From an uncultured Bacilli bacterium (GTDB lineage: Bacteria > Bacillota_I > Bacilli_A > RF39 > UBA660): a stretch of DNA of 28,089 nucleotides. The notes beneath the pieces are model-generated. The model worked only from the letters and a program-made list of their open reading frames with translations, did no database searches and was not told where the DNA came from. Shown piece by piece: positions 17,542-24,660 of this stretch. Each line of letters starts with the position of its first letter. The first letter of the stretch is position 1. The translations under genes and the position numbers were made by a program. The stretch is from NCBI GenBank assembly GCA_944372275.1, contig CALVYO010000002.1, forward strand, positions 1 to 28,089, given 5' to 3'.

Positions 17542-18020
17542 TAAAAACCTCCTTCTAAACATAATTCATCTATTTCTTTCCAATTCATTTGTTTCATAAA
17601 ATTTGCACAATAATTAGGCGTTTGTCCTTTAATCAATAAGTTATAAATGCCCAATCTTTTTATTCTTTTACCTAATTTTGTATTTTTTTTATTCTGTTCA
17701 GCAATCATTACTAAATATAAAATACAAAAAATTCTAAAAACTTCATCAACATATTCATTATAATGAATTACTAATTTTTCAATATTTAAAATTACATTTT
17801 TATCAAAAGTTGAAGTAGTTTTATCATATATTTTTACAAAATCCTCATAAAGCATATCAGTACTAAAAATTTGCGATAATTCATCTAAGGTATTAAAATA
17901 ATCGATATCTAATGGCGCTTTTTTAAAGCCATTTTCATCTACTTCATATACACACCAACTATCAAAATTTCCTTTTGCAAAAGTTAAATACTTATTATTT
18001 TTTAATTTTATCTTTACCAC
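17541..18020 (-). CDS. Unknown protein inserted in the DpnII operon
   Basis: A 159-residue soluble protein with no signal peptide. It begins MVKIKLKNNKYLTFAKGNFDSWCVYEVDENG, has a helical middle (IFCILYLVMIAEQNKKNTKLGKRIKRLG) and ends ANFMKQMNWKEIDELCLEGGF. I have the impression that similar proteins occur beside DpnII-like systems elsewhere (an uncharacterised DUF family), but cannot prove it here. The GTG start overlaps the 3' end of dpnA by 26 bp, and its stop overlaps the GTG of the restriction gene, so it is embedded in the operon. The well-known pneumococcal operon has only dpnM, dpnA and dpnB. A control or chaperone role for the restriction enzyme is speculation. Confidence 0.8.
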   Translation of the reverse strand: MVKIKLKNNKYLTFAKGNFDSWCVYEVDENGFKKAPLDIDYFNTLDELSQIFSTDMLYEDFVKIYDKTTSTFDKNVILNIEKLVIHYNEYVDEVFRIFCILYLVMIAEQNKKNTKLGKRIKRLGIYNLLIKGQTPNYCANFMKQMNWKEIDELCLEGGF

Positions 18021-18777
18021 AAAGTTCTTCCCTTCTTCTTATCGTTAAATCCAAATATTCTTTTTCTTTTTCAATTCCGATATACTTTCTATTTAATTTT
18101 GAAGCAACGATACCGGTAGTTCCACTACCATTAAATGGATCTAAAATTAAATCATTTTCATCAGTAGACGCTAAAATTATTCTTTCCAACAATTCTATTG
18201 GTTTTTGTGTTGGGTGTTTCCCACATTTTTTTTCATATGGTTTAGTCAACGTTGTTTCCCAAACATCTTTCATTTGTTTGTTACCATTTATGTTCTTCAT
18301 TAATTGATAATTAAATTTATGTTTATTATTTTTTATATCTTTTTTTGCCCATAAAATTGTTTCTGTAGAATGGACAAATGCCCTACAACTAATATTAGGT
18401 GGTGGATTTAATTTTTTCCAAATGATATTATTAATTATTTTAAATCCTTCTTCTTCTAAAGCCATCCCAATTGAATATATATTATGCATTGTTCCACTAA
18501 TCCAAATGGTACCATCATCTTTTAAAATTTGATAACATAATTTAATCCATTTTTTGTTAAAATTATGTTTTTCTTTAATATTTATCTTTTTATCCCAAAT
18601 TCCTTTTTTTACACTAACCATTTTACCTGCATTACACGTGATGCCATCACCTGATAAAAAATAAGGTGGATCAGCAAATATCATATCAATACTTTTAGAT
18701 TCAATATTTTTAAGTACTTGAATACAATCTCCTTTTATAAGTTTAAAATCATTATCTTCATAGTAAAAATTATTCAT
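17995..18777 (-). CDS. dpnA: DpnA-type adenine DNA methylase, second GATC methylase
   Basis: A 260-residue beta-class N6-adenine methylase: the catalytic DPPY (36-39) precedes the AdoMet-binding DPFNGSGTTG (213-222). It matches the DpnA family along its length, including MIFADPPYFLS, GTIWISGTMHNIYSIGMALE, SCRAFVHSTETILWAKK, QMKDVW and GKHPTQKPIELLERIILAS. The pneumococcal enzyme methylates GATC in single-stranded as well as double-stranded DNA and protects incoming plasmid DNA during transformation; whether this host is transformable is not shown. ATG follows AAGGTGATAGG, 20 bp after the dpnM stop. Confidence 0.93.
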   Translation of the reverse strand: MNNFYYEDNDFKLIKGDCIQVLKNIESKSIDMIFADPPYFLSGDGITCNAGKMVSVKKGIWDKKINIKEKHNFNKKWIKLCYQILKDDGTIWISGTMHNIYSIGMALEEEGFKIINNIIWKKLNPPPNISCRAFVHSTETILWAKKDIKNNKHKFNYQLMKNINGNKQMKDVWETTLTKPYEKKCGKHPTQKPIELLERIILASTDENDLILDPFNGSGTTGIVASKLNRKYIGIEKEKEYLDLTIRRREELCGKDKIKK

Positions 18778-18797
18778 TACCTATCACCTTAAATTAT

Positions 18798-19646
18798 TTA
18801 AAATTCTCTTTTATTTTCGTAATTAGTTATAATTACTTCCTCAACTTTCCCTCTTTTTTTACCATTAGCATTAATATTTCTTTTTGCTTCGATAATATAA
18901 ATATTATAATCTTTATATAATTCATTAACTAAAACGGTATTATGATTTGATAACATTACATAACAACCTCGTTTATCTAATTCTTTAAATACTTTAGCAA
19001 GTCTTTTTTGTTCTTCTTTACCAAAACCATTTTCAGTATAACTATTAAATGTACTTGTATCAGAATCATATGGTGGATCAAAATAAATAAAATCTCCTTT
19101 TTTAGCAGTTTTTACCGCTTCTTCAAAATCAACAGATAATAATTTAATATCGTTATAATTTAAAAAGCCACATATAATACCTAAATTTTGTCCTTCATAG
19201 GTATTTACTTTTGTTTTTTTACCAAAAGGAACATTGAATTCATTTTTACTATTTACACGATATAAGCCATTAAAACAAGCCTTATTAAGATAAATTGTTC
19301 TAGCAGCTCTTTTATAATCGGCTAATTTATTAAATTTCTTTTTATCTTTATCTAAATTTCTTAATTCATAATAATATTTTTCAGAATGCATAGTTTCGTG
19401 ATGATTTAATTCTCTACACATAAATTCAAATTTTTTAGAATCTTTAATACATTCATAAACATTCATTAATTCTTTATTACTATCGTTTATAACAGCCTTT
19501 TTGGGAGATAACTCAAATAATAAAGCTCCTCCCCCAACAAATGGTTCATAATATGTATCAAATTCATCAGGAACATATTGTTTCAATTTATCGATAATTT
19601 GTCTTTTCCCACCAGCCCATTTTACAAATGGTTTTCCTTTAATCAT
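18798..19646 (-). CDS. dpnM: DpnM/Dam-type adenine DNA methylase (GATC)
   Basis: A 282-residue alpha-class N6-adenine methylase that should protect chromosomal GATC sites. Visible motifs: FVKWAGGKRQ (motif X, 7-16), YYEPFVGGGALLF (motif I, 32-44), DPPY (motif IV, 190-193), and Dam-family segments NGLYRVNSKNEFNVPFG and YVMLSNHNT. I start at ATG 19646, which follows GGAGG (with TATAAA between), instead of twelve codons upstream where there is no site. It is the first gene of the operon dpnM-dpnA-unknown-dpnB. With dpnA it gives two methylases for the same site. Confidence 0.95.
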   Translation of the reverse strand: MIKGKPFVKWAGGKRQIIDKLKQYVPDEFDTYYEPFVGGGALLFELSPKKAVINDSNKELMNVYECIKDSKKFEFMCRELNHHETMHSEKYYYELRNLDKDKKKFNKLADYKRAARTIYLNKACFNGLYRVNSKNEFNVPFGKKTKVNTYEGQNLGIICGFLNYNDIKLLSVDFEEAVKTAKKGDFIYFDPPYDSDTSTFNSYTENGFGKEEQKRLAKVFKELDKRGCYVMLSNHNTVLVNELYKDYNIYIIEAKRNINANGKKRGKVEEVIITNYENKREF

Positions 19647-19682
19647 TTTATACCTCCACATACAATTATAAATAACATACAT

Positions 19683-19688
19683 ATTATA
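19683..19688 (-). promoter_or_regulatory. Promoter (-10) of the DpnII operon
   Basis: A perfect TATAAT on the minus strand, 37 bp before the dpnM start. The -35 (CTTTTA at 17-bp spacing) is poor and lies in the adjacent hairpin. Confidence 0.5.
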
Positions 19689-19695
19689 TCATATT

Positions 19696-19724
19696 AAAAG
19701 ACATTTAAAAGCAAAATGTCTTTT
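19696..19724. terminator. Terminator between the LOG gene and the DpnII operon
   Basis: An 11-bp stem (19696-19706 with 19714-19724), 7-nt loop, between two leftward operons. The longer T tract is on the plus strand, so leftward termination may be incomplete. Confidence 0.65.
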
Positions 19725-19759
19725 TTATTATTGAAATTTATTTCATTAAAACTAATACT

Positions 19760-20296
19760 TTAATTAAATAATTTCATAATATAATCTACTATTTCATCTA
19801 TGTTATTCGATACGTAATAACTATCTTTAATATAATCCATCGTGAAATTTTCTTCATATATTTTGTTTAAAAAAGATAATAAATCATCAAAAAAGCCACA
19901 ACAATTATAAATTATTATTGGTTTATTAAATTCGTGACTTCGTTTACTTTCTAAAGCCATAAATAATTCATTAACAGTTCCTAAACCACCTGGTAAAAAT
20001 AAACAAACATCACATTCTAAAATTAATGTATCAATGCGTTCACTAATATTTTTAGTAATGATTTCTTTAGTACATTGTAAAGTTTTAAAATCTTCTTTAT
20101 ACAAATCTGGACATATTCCAATTACATCTCGTTTATTTTTTAATGCTTCATTATATGAAATACCCATTAATCCACCATCGTATGCTCCAAAAACTAAATC
20201 ATTTGTTTGAAATAATTTTTCAAATAATATTGCACATTCTTCTTTATATTTATTAGGTATTTCATTTTTTGAAGAACATCCTACAAATATTTTCAT
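19760..20296 (-). CDS. LOG-family protein (nucleoside 5'-monophosphate phosphoribohydrolase-like)
   Basis: A 178-residue Rossmann-type protein with the LOG signature PGGLGTVNE (102-110) and GAYDGGLMG (37-45). Proteins of this family (TIGR00730) cleave cytokinin riboside monophosphates or simple nucleoside monophosphates to base plus ribose 5-phosphate; several bacterial members have no cytokinin role. The ATG lies one base after the dnaI stop (TAGAATG), with its GGGGAT ribosome site inside the last codons of dnaI, so it is the third gene of the dnaB-dnaI transcript. A link between nucleotide salvage and replication is only suggested by this position. Confidence 0.88.
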   Translation of the reverse strand: MKIFVGCSSKNEIPNKYKEECAILFEKLFQTNDLVFGAYDGGLMGISYNEALKNKRDVIGICPDLYKEDFKTLQCTKEIITKNISERIDTLILECDVCLFLPGGLGTVNELFMALESKRSHEFNKPIIIYNCCGFFDDLLSFLNKIYEENFTMDYIKDSYYVSNNIDEIVDYIMKLFN

Positions 20297-20297
20297 T

Positions 20298-21188
20298 CTA
20301 TCCCCTCATATTCTTACTAATCATTTCAATCTCTTCAGTTAAATATTTAATTCTCTCAATTATTCTTTTGGCTTTAATCAATTCCACACCATCTTTAGTT
20401 TGAGATAAGTGTTGTTCTAAAGAATCGATTGGTAAATTAGATGTAATAAAAGTGGCTAAATTATTATCCATACGATATTGCAAAATAGGACATAATATTT
20501 CATCTCTTGACCAAGGGGTTGTTGTTTCAGCCCCTAAATCATCGATTAATAATAAAGGAACATTTTTAATATAATTTAATTTATCTTCATAATCTGTTTC
20601 AAAAGATGACTTTAAATCTCTTAAAAATTCTGGCCAAAATATAACTGCACTTTTAATATTTTTTTTAGCTAACTCATTAAAAGTTGCTACTACTAAAAAT
20701 GTTTTCCCACAACCAAAATTACCTGTTAAATATAATCCCTTACTAGTTGGATCATTTATAAAATTATTTAACCAAATAATAGTTTCTTTTCGACTAACTA
20801 GTCTTTTATCTACTTTATCCCAAGTTGCATCTAAATAACTTTTTGGCAAATTATAAAATTTAACATTTTTAGAATAAGCGTATTTTTTATCATTACTTAA
20901 TTTATACTTACAAGGTTTAAAATGAAATGTTATATTTTTATTAACAACTTTAGGTAAATAAGCATAACCTCTTAATTGATTTTGACATTCGTTTAATCCT
21001 TTACAATTTAAACAATGATTATATTCTATACTACATTCTTCTAAGGTTGATGTATATTTCATTAATATATTATCATCAGATTTTAATTTAGAAATAAAAT
21101 CTTTAAATTCTTTCTTTTTTAATGCTTCATTATATGATTTTTTTAACTCATTCATATCACATTTTATATTATCACTTAATCTTATCAT
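20298..21188 (-). CDS. dnaI: Primosomal protein DnaI, helicase loader
   Basis: A 296-residue AAA+ ATPase that loads the replicative helicase onto DNA with DnaB and DnaD. The N-terminal domain keeps a Cys cluster (C52, C59, C62, C68 and C93) fitting the zinc-binding region of DnaI. The AAA+ domain has Walker A GNFGCGKT (156-163), Walker B LLLIDD (212-217) and a TSNLP sensor 1. Its ATG overlaps the dnaB TGA as ATGA, as expected for coupled subunits. Length agrees with the Bacillus protein. Confidence 0.94.
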   Translation of the reverse strand: MIRLSDNIKCDMNELKKSYNEALKKKEFKDFISKLKSDDNILMKYTSTLEECSIEYNHCLNCKGLNECQNQLRGYAYLPKVVNKNITFHFKPCKYKLSNDKKYAYSKNVKFYNLPKSYLDATWDKVDKRLVSRKETIIWLNNFINDPTSKGLYLTGNFGCGKTFLVVATFNELAKKNIKSAVIFWPEFLRDLKSSFETDYEDKLNYIKNVPLLLIDDLGAETTTPWSRDEILCPILQYRMDNNLATFITSNLPIDSLEQHLSQTKDGVELIKAKRIIERIKYLTEEIEMISKNMRG

Positions 21189-22438
21189 CTACCCAACTCA
21201 CTTTCAAATTTTTTTAATTCTTCGTCTGATAGCATTTCTTCTTTTAATTCTTGATTAAACCAATCAGGAACTTTTTCTTTTCTAGTCACTTTTACTTTTT
21301 TATTGTTTTTTTGATCATATTCTTTTAGAGCCAAATTCATCGCATCTTCAACTGTTTCTATTTTACTTCTCTTCCATTGTACTGCTATTTGTTCAACAAA
21401 ACCTCTTACTAATTTATTATTATTTATTTTTAAAACATAATCAATTAAAACATTAATTACCCCCGGATTTAATTTTTGCTCAATCATTAAATATTCAATT
21501 ATTTCCATATCTTTATTAGTTGGTTTGGAATCTTGTTTTAAAGATAAAAATTCATAAGGATTTGTTGTTTCAAACTGATTAATCAATTTATCTTTTCTTG
21601 TATTAATTTCTTTAAATGAAGAAACTTCATCTTGAAATATAATTTTAGGTATTTTTCCTTTATGTTCAAATTTATAAAAACTGCGACAATTTTGTTTTAA
21701 AACTTCCATATCTATTTTTCTATCAACAATACTATTTCTTATTATTTCACTCATTTCGTCGTTACCTAAATTATAGATAAATGATAACTGATAAATTAAT
21801 TCTTTATTTGTTTTAGAAATACTTCTTATATTGAGTATTTCTTCCGGTATCAAACTTAATAATTCATTAAAATTAATTGTTGGTTCAAAAGATAAATCTA
21901 AATGATTTACTTTTTTAATATTTTTATTTTCAATTTTATCAGTACTAACAAAGCTAAAAACATCTTTAAAATTACAAGATATATTTTTATAATCTTTTAA
22001 ATCAATTTTAGGTAATGTAAATGATTCGATAATTCTTTTATATTCTTTTTTATTAATATTATTATATAAAGCCGTATTTAAAATTGGATTATTAATAAAT
22101 TCAAAAGCTGATAATGGACCATATAATTCATATACATAATTATTGACATCACCTTTTTTCAAATAAGTTTTAATTAGTCCAATTGCTTCTAATTTGTCTT
22201 TTGCTTCTTTAATATCTTCTAATTTTAACTGCATACTAACAACTAAATCATTATGCGTATTAATAGTAGAAGTTATTTTATTTTTATCTAAAAAACTCCA
22301 TAAAGTTAAATATAAACTAACTGCAATACTTCCAATTATTGGTTGATATAAAAGTGTTAGAGTTAGACGATCTTGGTCATCTAAAATAGTTTTATTAATT
22401 ACATAAAAATTATCTAAAGGTAATAATGAATTAACCAT
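21185..22438 (-). CDS. dnaB: Replication initiation / helicase-loading protein DnaB (Bacillus type, DnaD-like)
   Basis: A 417-residue protein of the Gram-positive DnaB family (not the helicase), which acts with DnaD and DnaI in primosome assembly and membrane attachment of the origin. The N-terminal region carries the family pattern TLLYQPIIGSIAVSLYLTLWSFLD. The C-terminal DnaB_2 domain (about 310-375) has IIEYLMIEQKLNPGVINVLIDYVL and FVEQIAVQWKRSKIETVEDA, a version of the YxxxIxxxW DNA-binding motif with Phe for Tyr. ATG follows GGAG. It heads the operon dnaB-dnaI-LOG. A TATAAT at 22459-22464 on the minus strand may be its -10. Confidence 0.9.
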   Translation of the reverse strand: MVNSLLPLDNFYVINKTILDDQDRLTLTLLYQPIIGSIAVSLYLTLWSFLDKNKITSTINTHNDLVVSMQLKLEDIKEAKDKLEAIGLIKTYLKKGDVNNYVYELYGPLSAFEFINNPILNTALYNNINKKEYKRIIESFTLPKIDLKDYKNISCNFKDVFSFVSTDKIENKNIKKVNHLDLSFEPTINFNELLSLIPEEILNIRSISKTNKELIYQLSFIYNLGNDEMSEIIRNSIVDRKIDMEVLKQNCRSFYKFEHKGKIPKIIFQDEVSSFKEINTRKDKLINQFETTNPYEFLSLKQDSKPTNKDMEIIEYLMIEQKLNPGVINVLIDYVLKINNNKLVRGFVEQIAVQWKRSKIETVEDAMNLALKEYDQKNNKKVKVTRKEKVPDWFNQELKEEMLSDEELKKFESELGR

Positions 22439-22484
22439 ATCATCAACTCCATTTCTAAATTATATAATAACACATTTTATAAAT

Positions 22485-22509
22485 AAAAAAAAGAATTATT
22501 TCATTCTTT
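22485..22509 (-). terminator. Intrinsic terminator of the leftward XRE gene
   Basis: A 7-bp stem (22490-22496 with 22503-22509), 6-nt loop, followed by Ts on the minus strand. It contains the TAA of the regulator gene. Confidence 0.7.
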
Positions 22510-22705
22510 CTTTAAAATCATCATAAAATAATTTATCTGGTTTTGTTTTTAAAACATCTGATATTTTAATAGCCATTTTATAGGTTAATGTTCTTTTATC
22601 ATTTTCTAGTTGGGAATAAAATGGTTTACTTATTTTTAGTTGTTCAGCCATATATTTAGTAGTATATCCTTTTTTCAATCTTGTCTGTCTTAATTTAAAA
22701 TTCAT
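22496..22705 (-). CDS. Small XRE-family DNA-binding protein
   Basis: A 69-residue protein that is essentially one helix-turn-helix domain: LRQTRLKKGYTTKYMAEQLKISKPFYSQLENDKRTLTYKMAIKISDVL. I start it at ATG 22705 behind AAGGAG; an upstream frame extension has no site. It is divergent from a second XRE gene (22817) with an inverted repeat between them, the layout of mutually regulating repressors. No phage, conjugation or toxin gene is adjacent, so I read it as a free-standing regulator. Confidence 0.85.
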   Translation of the reverse strand: MNFKLRQTRLKKGYTTKYMAEQLKISKPFYSQLENDKRTLTYKMAIKISDVLKTKPDKLFYDDFKERMK

Positions 22706-22726
22706 AATCCAACTCCTTGTCATTTA

Positions 22727-22789
22727 ATTATATCATAAAGTGCACCAATAGTGTACTGCAAAATGATTAATTTTATGAGAAAATATAAT
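22727..22789. promoter_or_regulatory. Divergent promoters with an operator-like inverted repeat
   Basis: AGTGCAC (22739-22745), 5-bp spacer, GTGTACT (22751-22757): an inverted repeat with one mismatch. It covers the spacer and -35 of the leftward promoter (TATAAT 22727-22732, TACACT at 22750-22755) and lies just upstream of the rightward -10 TATAAT (22784-22789). It is the obvious candidate binding site for one or both XRE proteins. Confidence 0.55.
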
Positions 22790-22816
22790 TGGTAATTTTT
22801 TCCAAGAGGTGATTTT

Positions 22817-23047
22817 ATGTCAAATGATTATACCAATTTAGTGAAAAATATAAAATATTTTAGATTAAAAGCTAATATGACTCAAGAACAACTAGCAGAA
22901 AAATCTGATTTAAGTGTTTCATATATAAAACAAATAGAGTCAGGAAAAGAATTTAAAAACATCACATTTAATACTTTTAGTAAAATTGCTAAAGCATTAA
23001 ATATTGATGTTAAAGAATTATTTAGTGAAATAGAAGTTCTAAATTAA
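22817..23047 (+). CDS. Small XRE-family DNA-binding protein
   Basis: A 76-residue single helix-turn-helix protein: IKYFRLKANMTQEQLAEKSDLSVSYIKQIESGKEFKNITFNTFSKIAKALNIDVKELF. ATG follows AGAGGTGA. Its last 9 bp overlap the end of the convergent ylxM-like gene, with no terminator between them. It is not closely similar to the divergent XRE protein, so a tandem duplication is unlikely. Confidence 0.87.
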   Translation: MSNDYTNLVKNIKYFRLKANMTQEQLAEKSDLSVSYIKQIESGKEFKNITFNTFSKIAKALNIDVKELFSEIEVLN

Positions 23048-23329
23048 TTCTAATATTTTTTCTTTTAAATCATCATCTAAATTAGTGATGATTTTTTTTA
23101 TTTTTTTATTTTTTTCGTATAACTTTAATACTTCTTCATAATATAATAATTTATCTTCAGTTTCTTTTATATTTTTATGAATTGCATTGCGACTAATATT
23201 ATAATTTTCACTCATTTCACTTAGTGATAAATTTTCAAAATAATAATCTTTAAAATATTGTTTTTGTTTATCAGTTAATAATTCACCATAATAATCATAT
23301 AAAATACATAATAATATTTGATTTTCCAT
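23039..23329 (-). CDS. ylxM: YlxM-like DNA-binding protein (UPF0122)
   Basis: A 96-residue helix-turn-helix protein with the YlxM pattern: YDYYGELLTDKQKQYFKDYYFENLSLSEMSENYNISRNAIHKNIKETEDKLLYYEEVL. YlxM is encoded with SRP genes (ftsY, ffh) in many Firmicutes and is thought to modulate SRP function or expression. I start at ATG 23329, one base after the TAA of the small membrane-protein gene; there is no separate ribosome site, so translation is probably coupled. ffh does not follow here: a convergent XRE gene overlaps the 3' end. Confidence 0.88.
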   Translation of the reverse strand: MENQILLCILYDYYGELLTDKQKQYFKDYYFENLSLSEMSENYNISRNAIHKNIKETEDKLLYYEEVLKLYEKNKKIKKIITNLDDDLKEKILELI

Positions 23330-23330
23330 T

Positions 23331-23585
23331 TTATGCAAATAAAGCGGAACAGATAATTACTATTCCTAATCCAATATAAATAGGTGTCATATATTTTCTT
23401 TTATATATTTTATAATTATTATAACCAATTATAAACATCAATAATCCAATCAATATTTGACATATGATGAATAATTCTCTTTCAAATAAACTCGCTATTC
23501 CAAATGAAACTAAAAAAATTGCTAAAGATATTTGTAATAATATTGTTATTTGTTCTACTGTATTTATTTCTAATTTATTTTTCAT
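23331..23585 (-). CDS. Small three-helix membrane protein between ftsY and ylxM
   Basis: An 84-residue protein with three hydrophobic segments (about 12-31, 33-47 and 60-83) and a basic loop NNYKIYKRKY. I do not recognise a family. ATG 23585 is preceded by GGAGG inside the last codons of ftsY and overlaps the ftsY end by 11 bp; the next gene begins one base after its stop. This tight embedding suggests a role with SRP-dependent membrane insertion, which is inference from position only. Confidence 0.8.
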   Translation of the reverse strand: MKNKLEINTVEQITILLQISLAIFLVSFGIASLFERELFIICQILIGLLMFIIGYNNYKIYKRKYMTPIYIGLGIVIICSALFA

Positions 23586-24546
23586 CATTACCTCCAAATA
23601 ATCCGTATATATATTTTTCAATATCGAAAACTCTTAAATCTTCTTCTTTTTCTCCTAATCCAATAAATTTAACTGGTATTCCAACATTTTCTTTAATTGC
23701 AAGTACTATTCCCCCTTTAGCAGTACCATCTAATTTAGTTAATATAATACCAGTAATATTAGTTATTTCTTTAAAACTTTTAGCTTGACTAATACCATTT
23801 TGCCCTGTTGTTGCATCTATTACTAATAAAGTTTCATGAGGAGCATTTGGTATTAATTTACCAATTACTTTATTTATTTTATCTAACTCATTCATTAAAT
23901 TAACTTTATTTTGTAATCTTCCTGCTGTATCAATTAATACTACATCATAATTTTCGCTCTTTGCTTTCTCTAATCCATCATATATAACACTAGAAGCATC
24001 TTTATTATCACTATAAACTACATCACAATTAGTCCTATTCCCCCATTCAATTATTTGTTCTACTGCTCCTGCTCTAAAAGTATCACCCGCTATTAATAAT
24101 ACTTTTTTACCTTGATTTTTAAGTTTATAAGCAATTTTACCGATACTAGTAGTTTTGCCTACACCATTAACTCCAACAAATAATATAACAGTTGGTCCAT
24201 CTTCAACATAATTAATTTTATTAACAATAATATCATTATTAACATATATAATAAACATTTCATCAATAATAATATCCATTAAATCTTTAGAATCAACAAT
24301 ATTTTCTTTTTTGACTCTTTTTTTTAACTTATCGATAAATTTCATAACGGTATCAACACCGATATCAGCCATAATAAATATTTCCTCTAATTCTTCAAAA
24401 TATTCTTCATTTACCTTTTTATATTTATTACTTAATAAATTAATTTTATTAACAAATTCTTTACTTGTTTTTTGTAATCCTACAGAATAAGCATCGGCTT
24501 CTTTTTTGTTATTAAATATATTTTTAAATTTGTCAAATAATCCCAT
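23575..24546 (-). CDS. ftsY: Signal recognition particle receptor FtsY
   Basis: A 323-residue SRP-type GTPase that docks ribosome-SRP complexes at the membrane. NG-domain motifs: GVNGVGKTT (G1, 125-133), DTFRAGA (G2, 155-161), DTAGR (G3, 206-210), TKLDGTAKGG (G4, from 270) and the closing GLGEKEEDLRVFD. The acidic A domain of E. coli FtsY is nearly absent, as in other low-GC Gram-positives; the N-terminal MGLFDKFKNIF helix is the likely membrane contact. The start is ATG 24546 behind AAGGTGAT, not the GTG three codons earlier. First gene of ftsY - membrane protein - ylxM. Confidence 0.95.
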   Translation of the reverse strand: MGLFDKFKNIFNNKKEADAYSVGLQKTSKEFVNKINLLSNKYKKVNEEYFEELEEIFIMADIGVDTVMKFIDKLKKRVKKENIVDSKDLMDIIIDEMFIIYVNNDIIVNKINYVEDGPTVILFVGVNGVGKTTSIGKIAYKLKNQGKKVLLIAGDTFRAGAVEQIIEWGNRTNCDVVYSDNKDASSVIYDGLEKAKSENYDVVLIDTAGRLQNKVNLMNELDKINKVIGKLIPNAPHETLLVIDATTGQNGISQAKSFKEITNITGIILTKLDGTAKGGIVLAIKENVGIPVKFIGLGEKEEDLRVFDIEKYIYGLFGGNDEK

Positions 24547-24564
24547 ATGTATCACCTTTATAAA

Positions 24565-24593
24565 ATTATAACATAAAAAAATAATTATGCCTA
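24565..24593 (-). promoter_or_regulatory. Promoter of the ftsY operon
   Basis: Minus-strand TAGGCA (24588-24593), 17-bp spacer, TATAAT (24565-24570) preceded by TGT, giving an extended -10. Confidence 0.65.
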
Positions 24594-24598
24594 ACTTT

Positions 24599-24627
24599 TT
24601 GACAAATATTAATAAACAATGTATAAT
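24599..24627 (+). promoter_or_regulatory. Consensus promoter of the RNase J gene
   Basis: Perfect TTGACA (24599-24604), 17-bp spacer and perfect TATAAT (24622-24627). An AAAGGAGG ribosome site follows at 24648-24655. This is the best promoter in the window and predicts strong constitutive expression. Confidence 0.9.
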
Positions 24628-24660
24628 TATGTAGTCAAATTCTAAAGAAAGGAGGAAAAA

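Noticed and set aside
22496..23047. Prophage or integrative element control region
   Set aside because: Only the two XRE genes are present; no integrase, structural or conjugation genes and no att-like repeats flank them.
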